DNA from: Gammaproteobacteria bacterium
GTDB taxonomy: Bacteria > Pseudomonadota > Gammaproteobacteria > UBA6429 > Thiohalophilaceae
Direction: 5' to 3'
DNA length: 34,360 nucleotides
NCBI GenBank assembly: GCA_024275915.1
Contig: JAJRYG010000070.1
Location: forward strand, 1 to 34,360
Both the position numbers and the translations under genes were made by a program. This document shows, piece after piece, positions 27,130-34,339 of this stretch. Numbering within the stretch: the stretch's first letter is position 1; every line of letters starts with the position of its first letter. Below the pieces are notes generated by a model. The model searched no databases and was not told where the DNA came from. It saw only the letters and a program-made list of their open reading frames with translations.

Positions 27130-27290
27130 CTTAAATCGCTAAAAACGCGTGGATTGTACCACCAAGATCGGCATTCCGCCAGACCCTGGAGGGATTTTCC
27201 ACCCCCATCACTGGGAACCGGGATTCTATAGAATATTGGCGCCGATATCCATACTCTCACCTTAAATATATGGGTTCACCCTGCCGGGGC

Positions 27291-27490
27291 CAGGCTGTCG
27301 AAAAGGCCGATCCCTGCCTGTTTCACACACGGACCGGGGAAAAACGAGGGTGGAGGAAGCGCCGGCATCCCGCCGGCACTATGACCAGGAACAGGGCCAT
27401 ACAAGACCGCATCAGGCTCCGTGCACAGCCTGAGCAGATAGTCGGAATAGTTGGCTGGCTGTTGAAAAAAGCGTGTTTTTCAATAACCTG
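27291..27490. repeat. Dispersed intergenic element, copy F (200 bp, with foreign middle)
   Basis: The left end CAGGCTGTCGAAAAGG and a CGGGGAAAAACGAGGG block match the family. The right end is a clean hairpin, GGCTGTTGAAAAAAGCG then TTTTTCAATAACCTG, which abuts the TAG stop codon of nrdB on the opposite strand. The middle (about 27352-27455), including a CCGGCATCCCGCCGG palindrome, has no counterpart in the other copies and looks like an insertion or replacement. The hairpin at the nrdB side would serve well as its terminator. Confidence 0.72.
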
Positions 27491-28618
27491 CTACTCCCAG
27501 CTCAGGGCGCCGCCGGTCTGGTACTCGGTCACACGGGTCTCGAAGAAGTTCTTCTCCTTGCGCAGGTTGGCCTGCTCGTCCAGCCAGCTCAGCCGGCATT
27601 GGGCACCGGCAAAGGGCTCATTCATGCCCAGCTGGCGGGCGCGGCGGTTGGCGATGAAGCGGAACTGCTCCGTGTGATCCTCGACACTGTAACCGAGAAT
27701 GGGATCGCGCAGGATGTAGGCTGCATAGCTGGCCTCGGCGGCCTCGGCCTCCTCCCACATCTGCTGTACGGCCTGGGTATCGAGCACGATGTTTTCTTCC
27801 TGCAAAATGGTCTTGACCGCGCGGATACCAAAGGCGCAATGCAACACCTCGTCGCGCATGATGTACTGCAACTGCTCGGCGGTGCCCTTCATCAGCCCCC
27901 GGCGCTGCAGGGCGAAGATGGGCGAAAAACCGTTGTAGAACCAGCAGCCCTCGAACACCGCGGCAAAGAAGGTATAGGCCATGACGAAGTTCTGCAGCTC
28001 GTCGGGATCACTCAGATCCACATCGGGGCGCAGCACCGACTCGAGGCGCCGGTTGGCCATCTGGATCTTGCCATTGATGGCCGGCACCACCCGGTAGCGA
28101 TTGTAGATCTCGCCCTGATCCAGGCCGATGGTCTCGATGCAGTGCTGGTAGGTCCAGGTATGCAGGGCCTCCTCGTAGACCTGACGAGCCTGGTAGATCT
28201 GCATTTCCGGTGCGGTCATCTTTTCCATCACGGCCAGGCCCAGGTTGCGCATGGCAAGGATGTCCGAGGTGGTCAGATAGGCCAGCACGTTCTCGTAGAC
28301 ATGGCGTTCTTCCAGGGTCAGCTTGTGGTGATAGTCGTGCACATCCTGGGCCATGTTGATGTCCAGCGGTGTCCAGTGGTTCTTGTTGGCGTTGAGAAAG
28401 AACTCCCAGGCCCAGGGATACTTGAACGGTGCCAGCTGGTTGACGTCCGCCACCCCGTTGATGACCCGCTTGTCCTCCGCACACACCGGCGCCAGCGCTT
28501 CCGCCGGCACCACCGTCTCGGACATCTCCACCGCCGCGCCCTCCTCCGGCACGTCCTTCACCACCGGTGCCGCCGGTATCCCATTTGTTCCCGCCAGGGG
28601 ATCGTCCCAGTTCAACAT
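27491..28618 (-). CDS. nrdB: Ribonucleoside-diphosphate reductase class Ia, beta subunit (NrdB)
   Basis: 375 residues. This subunit holds the di-iron/tyrosyl-radical cofactor of aerobic ribonucleotide reductase. Candidate metal ligands fit the class Ia pattern: D119 in TTSDILAM, E150 and H153 in VYEEALHTWTY, and the radical tyrosine Y157 in the same motif; a second set lies around EGCWFYNGF and MRDEVLHCAFG. The C-terminal end, which docks on NrdA, is YQTGGALSWE. The gene is 273 bases downstream of nrdA, separated by an inverted repeat element, and presumably in the same B12-regulated transcript. The stop joins a dispersed element. Confidence 0.97.
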   Translation of the reverse strand: MLNWDDPLAGTNGIPAAPVVKDVPEEGAAVEMSETVVPAEALAPVCAEDKRVINGVADVNQLAPFKYPWAWEFFLNANKNHWTPLDINMAQDVHDYHHKLTLEERHVYENVLAYLTTSDILAMRNLGLAVMEKMTAPEMQIYQARQVYEEALHTWTYQHCIETIGLDQGEIYNRYRVVPAINGKIQMANRRLESVLRPDVDLSDPDELQNFVMAYTFFAAVFEGCWFYNGFSPIFALQRRGLMKGTAEQLQYIMRDEVLHCAFGIRAVKTILQEENIVLDTQAVQQMWEEAEAAEASYAAYILRDPILGYSVEDHTEQFRFIANRRARQLGMNEPFAGAQCRLSWLDEQANLRKEKNFFETRVTEYQTGGALSWE

Positions 28619-28692
28619 GTCATGTGTCCTCCAGTTCTGTTTTTTTCAATAGATTCATGCTTCTACACCTCGTACTCGTCATTACCCCGGCT

Positions 28693-28837
28693 CGTCATGC
28701 CTGCGAAGGCTGGCATCCAGGCAGGGGTGGTTATTAGAAACAAGGCCATTCGTTGCCACGAAAGTCCTTCCTGCTACCGACAGACACGCGCCATCCGCCC
28801 GAAGCCTCCCTGGATGCCGGCCTGTGCCGGAATGACG
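28693..28837. repeat. Inverted-repeat element between nrdA and nrdB
   Basis: Imperfect 29-base inverted ends: CGTCATGCCTGCGAAGGC ... GGCATCCAGG on the left, and CCTGGATGCCGGCC ... CCGGAATGACG on the right. Similar palindromes that translate as PAKAGIQ or MPACAGMT occur in many proteobacteria, so this is a known type of dispersed repeat. The ends can pair to a long hairpin within the nrdAB transcript. The 85-base middle shows no gene. Confidence 0.8.
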
Positions 28838-28867
28838 GCTGAGGGACAACGCAGAACCCTGGCTGCT

Positions 28868-28888
28868 CGTCACTCGTCACTCACCCCT
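28868..28888. repeat. Two-unit copy of the CGTCACT heptamer repeat after nrdA
   Basis: CGTCACT, CGTCACT, CACCCCT, ending three bases before the nrdA stop codon when read on the plus strand. It is the same unit and the same trailing CCCCT as the longer array beside the aminotransferase stop codon. Confidence 0.7.
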
Positions 28889-28891
28889 GCC

Positions 28892-31711
28892 CTACTGGCA
28901 GGCCTCGCAACCGGGATCGTCGATGGCGCAGGCCCTGGGTGCCGGTTCGCTGGTCTTTTCCATGGCGGTGGCGCCCATGGAGCGCAGGTAGTAGGTGGTC
29001 TTGAGGCCCCGTACCCAGGCCAGCTTGTAGAGGTTGTCCAGGGTCTTGCCCGAGGGCTCGGCCAGGTAGAGATTGAGACTCTGGGCCTGGTCGATCCATT
29101 TCTGCCGCCGCGAGGCGGCTTCGATCAGCCAGCGAGCATCCAGTTCGAAGGCACAGGTATAGAGCCGCTTGAGTTCGTCGGGAATGCGATCGATGGCCTG
29201 CACGCTGCCATCGTAGTACTTGAGATCGTTGACCATCACTTCGTCCCACAGGCCCAGGGCCTTGAGGTCTCGCACCAGGTAGGGGTTGACCACGGTAAAC
29301 TCGCCCGACAGGTTGGATTTGACGAACAGGTTCTGGTAGGTGGGTTCGATGGACTGGCTGACCCCACAGATGTTGGCGATGGTGGCGGTAGGGGCGATGG
29401 CCATGGTATTGGAGTTGCGCATGCCCACGCTCTGCACCCGCTGGCGCAGGCTGTCCCAGTCCAGGGTGGCACTGCGATCCTGCTGTAGGTAGCCGCCGCG
29501 GCCTTGCTCCAGCAGTTCGATGGAGTCGATGGGCAGGATCCCCCGGCTCCACAGGGAGCCGTCGAAGCTGGCATAGCGGCCGCGTTCCTCGGCCAGATCC
29601 GTGGAGGCCTTGATGGTAAACCAGGACACCGCTTCCATGGTCCGGTCGGCAAATTCCACCGCTTCCTCCGAGGCATAGGCGATGCGTTTTCTGTACAGGG
29701 CATCCTGAAAGGCCATGATCCCCAGGCCCACGGGCCGGTGTCTCAGGTTGGAACGGCGCGCCTGGGGCACGCTGTAGTAGTTGTATTCGATGACGTTGTC
29801 CAGCATGCGCATGGCCGTGCTCACCGTGTGTTGCAGCTGCGCCATGTCCAGATCACCGTTGTCGTCCAGATGTTGCACCAGATTGATGGAGCCCAGGTTG
29901 CACACGGCAATCTCGTCGTCGGAAGTGTTGAGAGTGATCTCGGTGCACAGATTGGAGGAATGCACCACGCCGGCATGTTGCTGGGGTGAGCGCAGGTTGC
30001 AAGGATCCTTGAAGGTGATCCAGGGATGGCCAGTCTCGAACACCATGCCGAGGATGCGCCGCCACAGATCCACGGCCTTGAGGGTCTTGTGGATGCGCAG
30101 CTCGCCACGGGCGGCCTTTTCCTCGCAGGCCAGGTACCTGTGCTCGAAGTCCTCACCGAAGCTGTCGTGCAGTTCAGGGGTCTCCTCAGGGGAGAACAGG
30201 GTCCAGTCGCCGTCCTCGGCCACGCGCTTAATGAACAGATCCGGGATCCAGTTGGCCGTGTTCATGTCGTGGGTGCGGCGGCGTTCGTCGCCTGTGTTCT
30301 TGCGCAGTTCCAGGAATTCCTCGATGTCGATGTGCCAGGTCTCCAGATAGGCGCACACCGCCCCCTTGCGCTTGCCGCCCTGGTTGACGGCCACGGCAGT
30401 GTCGTTGGCCACCTTGAGAAAGGGCACCACCCCCTGGGAGCTGCCATTGGTGCCCTTGATGTGGGCACCCAGGCCGCGTACCCGGGTCCAGTCGTTGCCA
30501 AGGCCGCCGGCAAACTTGGACAGCAGGGCGTTGTCGCGGATGGCGCTGTAGATGCCATCCAGGGCATCGGGCACGGTGGTCAGATAGCAGGAGGACAATT
30601 GTGGCCGGCGGGTGCCCGAATTGAACAGGGTGGGTGTGGAGCTCATGAAATCGAAGCTGGACAGCAGATCATAGAACTCGATGGCACGGGCTTCACGGTC
30701 GATCTCGTTGATGGCCAGGCCCATGGCCACCCGCATGAAGAAGGCCTGAGGCAGCTCGAAGCGGGTTCCTTCCTGGCTGTGCAGGAAGTAACGGTCGTAG
30801 AGGGTCTGCAGGCCCAGGTAGGTGAACTGCTGATCCCGTCCGGCATTCAGGGCCGCGCCCAGCCGGGCCAGATCGAAATGGCCCAGCTCGCCGTCCAGCA
30901 GTTCCAGCTCGATACCCCGGCGGATGTAGCTGGCAAAGTACTCACCATAGCCGCCCTGCCAGTCTTCCAGCAGCTCGCCTGGGCGGCACAGGCCGAGAAA
31001 GGCCCAGGCTTCCTGGGCCAGGTCGGAAAGCAGCAGGCGGGCGGCAACGAAACTGTAGTCGGGTTCCTGATCCAGCAGCTGGCGGGTGGTCATCAGCAGC
31101 ACGCTGATCACGTCGTTCTGGGGCATGCCCTCGTAGAGATGGCGCCAGCTCTCCTCGACGATGCGTTCCACGCTCACCGTGTCCAGCCCGGCACAGGCCT
31201 GTTCCACACAGCTCACCAGGGTGCTGCGCTGCAGGGTTACCGTGGTGCCATCGGCACTGCTGACCGGCAGGCTGAAATCGGCCAGATCCGCCTGGCTCTC
31301 CAGCGCCGCCTGCTCGGCGCGCTCGGCGGCGTGGCGTTCACGATACAGCACATAGGCTCGCACCACCTTGTGTTCTCCCGCACGCATCAGGGCCAGCTCA
31401 ACCTGATCCTGGATGTCCTCGATGTGCACGGTGCCCCCCTCGGGGCTGCGCCGGAACAGGCTGTCCTCGATCTGCCGTGCCAGTCTTTCCACGGTTTCGT
31501 GGATACGACTGGAAACAGCGGCGGACTGGCCTTCCACGGCAAGAAAGGCCTTGGTCATGGCCACGGCGATCTTGCTGCGATCGAAGGGTGTGAGCTTGCC
31601 GTTACGGCGGATGACGTTGAACGGGTTGCCGTGTGGGCGGCGAGTAGCGCTGGCGGCCGGGGCGATACTGCTCTCGGCGTTGCTGTCGTTGATGGTCTGG
31701 GTCGGTTCCAT
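28892..31711 (-). CDS. nrdA: Ribonucleoside-diphosphate reductase class Ia, alpha subunit (NrdA)
   Basis: 939 residues, long for the family because of an N-terminal regulatory part: an ATP-cone (about 25-120, VIRRNGKLTPFDRSKIAVAM ... VVRAYVLYRER), followed by a second, degenerate cone-like segment. The catalytic ten-stranded barrel has the cysteines in PQLSSCYL (substrate-site), NLCTEI (thiyl radical) and AVCNLGSIN (the redox partner), the radical-transfer tyrosines in TTYYLRSMG, and a C-terminal CAIDDPGCEACQ that carries electrons from thioredoxin or glutaredoxin. The ATG at 31711 has AAAGGGGA six bases upstream. The layout resembles Pseudomonas aeruginosa NrdA. The gene is controlled by a cobalamin riboswitch. 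Confidence 0.97.
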   Translation of the reverse strand: MEPTQTINDSNAESSIAPAASATRRPHGNPFNVIRRNGKLTPFDRSKIAVAMTKAFLAVEGQSAAVSSRIHETVERLARQIEDSLFRRSPEGGTVHIEDIQDQVELALMRAGEHKVVRAYVLYRERHAAERAEQAALESQADLADFSLPVSSADGTTVTLQRSTLVSCVEQACAGLDTVSVERIVEESWRHLYEGMPQNDVISVLLMTTRQLLDQEPDYSFVAARLLLSDLAQEAWAFLGLCRPGELLEDWQGGYGEYFASYIRRGIELELLDGELGHFDLARLGAALNAGRDQQFTYLGLQTLYDRYFLHSQEGTRFELPQAFFMRVAMGLAINEIDREARAIEFYDLLSSFDFMSSTPTLFNSGTRRPQLSSCYLTTVPDALDGIYSAIRDNALLSKFAGGLGNDWTRVRGLGAHIKGTNGSSQGVVPFLKVANDTAVAVNQGGKRKGAVCAYLETWHIDIEEFLELRKNTGDERRRTHDMNTANWIPDLFIKRVAEDGDWTLFSPEETPELHDSFGEDFEHRYLACEEKAARGELRIHKTLKAVDLWRRILGMVFETGHPWITFKDPCNLRSPQQHAGVVHSSNLCTEITLNTSDDEIAVCNLGSINLVQHLDDNGDLDMAQLQHTVSTAMRMLDNVIEYNYYSVPQARRSNLRHRPVGLGIMAFQDALYRKRIAYASEEAVEFADRTMEAVSWFTIKASTDLAEERGRYASFDGSLWSRGILPIDSIELLEQGRGGYLQQDRSATLDWDSLRQRVQSVGMRNSNTMAIAPTATIANICGVSQSIEPTYQNLFVKSNLSGEFTVVNPYLVRDLKALGLWDEVMVNDLKYYDGSVQAIDRIPDELKRLYTCAFELDARWLIEAASRRQKWIDQAQSLNLYLAEPSGKTLDNLYKLAWVRGLKTTYYLRSMGATAMEKTSEPAPRACAIDDPGCEACQ

Positions 31712-31717
31712 GGCATG

Positions 31718-31760
31718 TCCCCTTTGTCTGTTTATTGTTGTTGGGCAAAACAGACAGGGA
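31718..31760 (-). promoter_or_regulatory. nrdA: Hairpin that can sequester the nrdA ribosome-binding site
   Basis: In the mRNA, TGTCTGTTT (31756... read downward) pairs perfectly with AAACAGACA over nine bases, and the adjacent TCCC can pair with the GGGGA Shine-Dalgarno across a two-base bulge. Folding would block translation of nrdA. A nearby GTTGTT could pair instead with AACAAC in the loop and open it. It is the likely expression platform of the riboswitch upstream. Confidence 0.75.
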
Positions 31761-31858
31761 GAACAACCAGTACGAACGACCCGACAGGGAGGCACGAAGA
31801 CGATTCTCACCTGAGGCCTGTTTCGCGAAGGTCAGGTCGGATCAGCCTGTGGCTGACC

Positions 31859-32044
31859 GTCTCCGGCAGGTCTTCGGACTCAGGGGCGGGACAGTTGCCT
31901 GTCAAACCTTCGGTGATGACTTCCCATCCTCGTGTCGAGGACAGTGTCGGGCGATCACCGTCGTTCCCCAATACCGCTGCGCGTCAGTCCCAGATTCTCA
32001 CCGGGTTCCCATCAAACCCCATATTTGGGGTTTTGACCGGAGAC
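31859..32044 (-). ncRNA. Cobalamin (B12) riboswitch aptamer upstream of nrdAB
   Basis: Read on the minus strand, the closing helix P1 is GTCTCCGG (32044-32037) with CCGGAGAC (31866-31859). Inside, the conserved core is plain: GGGAACCCGGTGAGAATC, then GACTGACGCGCAGCGGTA, then GGGAAGTCATCACCGAAGG, and the B12 box AGTCCGAAGACCTGCC next to P1. A hairpin ATCAGCC / GGCTGAC follows immediately and could serve as the kissing-loop partner. Adenosyl- or other cobalamin binding would be expected to reduce nrdAB expression. Confidence 0.92.
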
Positions 32045-32050
32045 AGACAC

Positions 32051-32079
32051 AAGATAGTGTGCCAGAAGGGATTTGGCAA
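32051..32079 (-). promoter_or_regulatory. nrdA: Probable sigma70 promoter of nrdAB
   Basis: Minus strand: TTGCCA (32079-32074), a 17-base spacer, TATCTT (32056-32051). Transcription would start around 32044, right at the first strand of the riboswitch P1 helix. An ACAC ... GTGT palindrome overlaps the -10 box. Confidence 0.65.
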
Positions 32080-32240
32080 GGGACAAAGGCGGAATCTGCG
32101 AAAAAATGACCGGCTCAGCCATCGGGTTGGACAAACCTGCGCCACTCCCGGGTAACCGGCCCGAATCCCCCTGCACGCAAAATTTATGCCACAATTGGGG
32201 TGACCTTCTCTGGACAACAAACATGTAACAGGATCTTCAC

Positions 32241-32636
32241 ATGCATCGCTTCAAGCTGGCGAACGATGACTTGCAACCGGTGTATTTTGAAGCCGAGAAC
32301 TGCGATCTCAAGCTGCGGCTGAATTCGGCCTATCTCGATTTTGTGCACATGCACGAAGTGGACAAGGTGGTCTTGTATGTACATCACCCGCAACACGAAT
32401 GGTTGCAGGTTTGTGATCACGAGAACCGTTATTTGATCATCGGCAACCCCATGTTGGTGGACAACGGGATGCTGGCCCGGGCTGTTGCCCACACCCTGTG
32501 GCAGGCAAACGGCTTTCCGAGTGAACAGCAAATCCGCGAACGAAAAAGCAAGGCGCTAGAAAAGGAACACCAGCTCGAAGCCGAAAGGCGGCGCAACGCC
32601 TTTCGCGTGATAGAGTCCAATCCGGAAGAACACTGA
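32241..32636 (+). CDS. Uncharacterised protein, 131 residues
   Basis: No family recognised. The first ~95 residues look like a compact alpha/beta domain (FEAENCDLKLRLNSAYLDF, VVLYVHHPQHEWLQV, YLIIGNPMLVDNGMLARAVAH). The C-terminal 35 residues form a highly charged helix (QIRERKSKALEKEHQLEAER) typical of a coiled coil. There is no signal peptide. AGGATC before the ATG is a modest ribosome-binding site. It is divergent from nrdA; the roughly 160 bases between the nrdA promoter and this start must hold its own promoter. After the stop, about 200 bases contain nothing I can name. Confidence 0.75.
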   Translation: MHRFKLANDDLQPVYFEAENCDLKLRLNSAYLDFVHMHEVDKVVLYVHHPQHEWLQVCDHENRYLIIGNPMLVDNGMLARAVAHTLWQANGFPSEQQIRERKSKALEKEHQLEAERRRNAFRVIESNPEEH

Positions 32637-32842
32637 ATCCTCGCATCTCATCTCCATGTGGAGGCGGGACAGTTTTGTCCGAGAGCGCCATTTTTCGAGC
32701 TTGGTTTGAAGAAAAAATCTGATATTTTCGCCACCTGCTTGCAATTGAGGAGCTTGATTAGCCCGCCCCACACATCCTGTTTTTTGCGCTGTTTAGCCAA
32801 ACTGCAGCCAGGCGTCGTTCCGGCTGGTGAGGTCCGAGAGGC

Positions 32843-33280
32843 TCAGGCGCTCAGGTGCTCGTTGAGTACCAGCCAGTACACGCCGAGCTGGCGCACGGCC
32901 TCGATGAACTGGTCGAAGTCCACGGGCTTGCGGATGTAACTGTTGGCCCCCAGGCCGTAGCCATCGATGACGTCACGCTCTTCCAGGGAGGAAGTGAGGA
33001 TCACCACCGGCACCCGTCGGGTCGCCTCGTTGTTGCGCAATTCCTGGAGTACTTCCAGGCCATTGAGCTTGGGCAGCTTGAGATCCAGCAGGATCACCGT
33101 GGGCAGGTGGTGGCTGTTGCGGTCGGCATGGCGACCGCGGGCAAACATGAAATCCAGGGCCTCCTCGCCGTCACGCACCACCTGGATGTCGTTGACGATG
33201 TGGCTCATCTTCAGGGCACGCAGGGTCAGGGCTTCATCATCGGGATTGTCTTCGACCAGCAGGATGAAATCATCGTTCAA
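32843..33280 (-). CDS. Stand-alone response regulator (receiver domain only, Rcp1-like)
   Basis: 145 residues consisting of one CheY-like receiver domain with no output domain. Acidic pocket residues are E10 and D11 (LLVEDNPDDEAL), the phospho-acceptor is D66 in VILLDLKLPKLNG, T96 is in PVVILTSS, and K118 in YIRKPVDF. The insertion-containing start, the length and the NPDDEAL motif are those of the Rcp1 type, which receives phosphate from phytochrome-like or other hybrid histidine kinases encoded elsewhere. No kinase gene is next to it. A dispersed-element-like hairpin lies beyond its 5' side, near metR. Confidence 0.93.
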   Translation of the reverse strand: MNDDFILLVEDNPDDEALTLRALKMSHIVNDIQVVRDGEEALDFMFARGRHADRNSHHLPTVILLDLKLPKLNGLEVLQELRNNEATRRVPVVILTSSLEERDVIDGYGLGANSYIRKPVDFDQFIEAVRQLGVYWLVLNEHLSA

Positions 33281-33362
33281 GGGGGGATCCTCAACAGGGC
33301 TATCATCACAGTATAGTCACCCGCGAAATTCATGCAGAACAATCTTGTATTTACCGCCATCT

Positions 33363-33392
33363 TGTTGAAAACCCTGCTTGTTTCACCAGCCA
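33363..33392 (-). repeat. Possible degenerate single-hairpin element (copy H) after metR
   Basis: Minus strand, one base after the metR TGA: CTGGCTGGTGAAACAAGC then GGGTTTTCAACAAG, an imperfect hairpin with the TGAAA / TTTTCAACA arms of the family but without clear CAGG ends. It may simply be the metR terminator. Confidence 0.35.
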
Positions 33393-33393
33393 G

Positions 33394-34293
33394 TCAGGCC
33401 CTCGCGGCCATTTTTTCCCGGGCCAGCCGGACGAAGGACTGCATGAAGGGCAAGGCCCTGTCCTGCTCGCGGATGGCCGCGTACAGGGTACCGTGCAGGC
33501 CCGCCTCGCCCAGGGGCCGGGCGCACAGGCGGCCCTGCTGCAGGGGCTCGTCCAGCACCCAGTCGGGCAGCACCGCCACGCCGCGGCCGCTGACCACCAG
33601 TTGCAGCATCATGGCGGTCAGTTCCACGGGGCGCACCGCCGCCGGCTCCACGCCGGCCGGCTGCAGGAATCGGCTGAACACGTCCAGACGGCGCCGCTGC
33701 ACTGGGTAGGTCAGCAGGATCTGCTCTGCCAGATCGTCCGGCAGAACGCGGGGTTTGCCCGCCAGGTGATGGGCACAGGCCAGGGCCAGCAGGGCCTGGT
33801 AGTCGAACAGGGGCTCGAAGACGATGCCGCGTGCATCGACGGGATCGGAGCTGATCACCAGATCCACCTCACCACGGGCCATGGCAGGGATGGGCTCGAA
33901 GCTCATGCCCAGACGGATGTCCACCTCCACCTCGGGCCAGTGCTGGCGAAATTCGTCCAGCAGGGGCAGCAGCCAGTCGAAGCAGGCATGGCATTCGATG
34001 GTGATGTGCAGACGGCCCCGCTGGCCACTGGCCAGGCCGGCCAGTTCCCGTTCCATGCTCTCCAGTTCTGGCAGCAGACGCCGGGCCAGCGTCACCAGGC
34101 GCTGCCCGGCGGCGGTGAGGGTCAATGGCTTGCTGGTGCGCAGGAACAAGGGGGTGTCGAAGTGCTGCTCGATGGCCTTGATCTGGTGGGACAGGGCCGA
34201 CTGGGTGACGTGCAGGCGGCTGGCCGCCCGGGCAAGGCTGCCGGTCTCGGCGATGGACTGCATGCTGCGCAGATGACGAACGTCAAGGAACAT
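33394..34293 (-). CDS. metR: LysR-family regulator MetR
   Basis: 299 residues. A winged helix-turn-helix (about 1-60: VRHLRSMQSIAETGSLARAASRLHVTQSALSHQIKAIE) is followed by a LysR effector domain with the MetR hallmarks ECHACFDWLLPLLDEF and TYPVQRRRLDVFSRFLQPAGV. MetR senses homocysteine and activates metE, metH and other methionine genes while repressing itself. The start is the ATG at 34293. A perfect MetR operator lies 34 bases upstream. The regulated gene is probably metE or another methionine gene, just outside the window. Confidence 0.92.
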   Translation of the reverse strand: MFLDVRHLRSMQSIAETGSLARAASRLHVTQSALSHQIKAIEQHFDTPLFLRTSKPLTLTAAGQRLVTLARRLLPELESMERELAGLASGQRGRLHITIECHACFDWLLPLLDEFRQHWPEVEVDIRLGMSFEPIPAMARGEVDLVISSDPVDARGIVFEPLFDYQALLALACAHHLAGKPRVLPDDLAEQILLTYPVQRRRLDVFSRFLQPAGVEPAAVRPVELTAMMLQLVVSGRGVAVLPDWVLDEPLQQGRLCARPLGEAGLHGTLYAAIREQDRALPFMQSFVRLAREKMAARA

Positions 34294-34326
34294 GTTTAGT
34301 TTTACTCATGTTGTTGTTGAATTTTA

Positions 34327-34339
34327 TGAAGTTGATTCA
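34327..34339. promoter_or_regulatory. metR: MetR operator, TGAANNTNNTTCA
   Basis: TGAAGTTGATTCA matches the MetR consensus TGAANN(T/A)NNTTCA exactly, with the usual thirteen-base length, 34 bases before the metR start. It fits autorepression and activation of a divergent neighbour. Confidence 0.8.

Noticed and set aside
27473-29488. Long plus-strand frame opposite nrdB and the end of nrdA (671 codons)
   Set aside because: It crosses two conserved genes on the other strand and the inverted repeat between them, and includes the repeat-derived PAKAGIQ and MPACAGMT peptides typical of spurious frames.
30026-32155. Long plus-strand frame opposite nrdA and its leader (709 codons)
   Set aside because: It runs antisense to NrdA and then through the riboswitch, which no real protein gene would do; no domain is visible.
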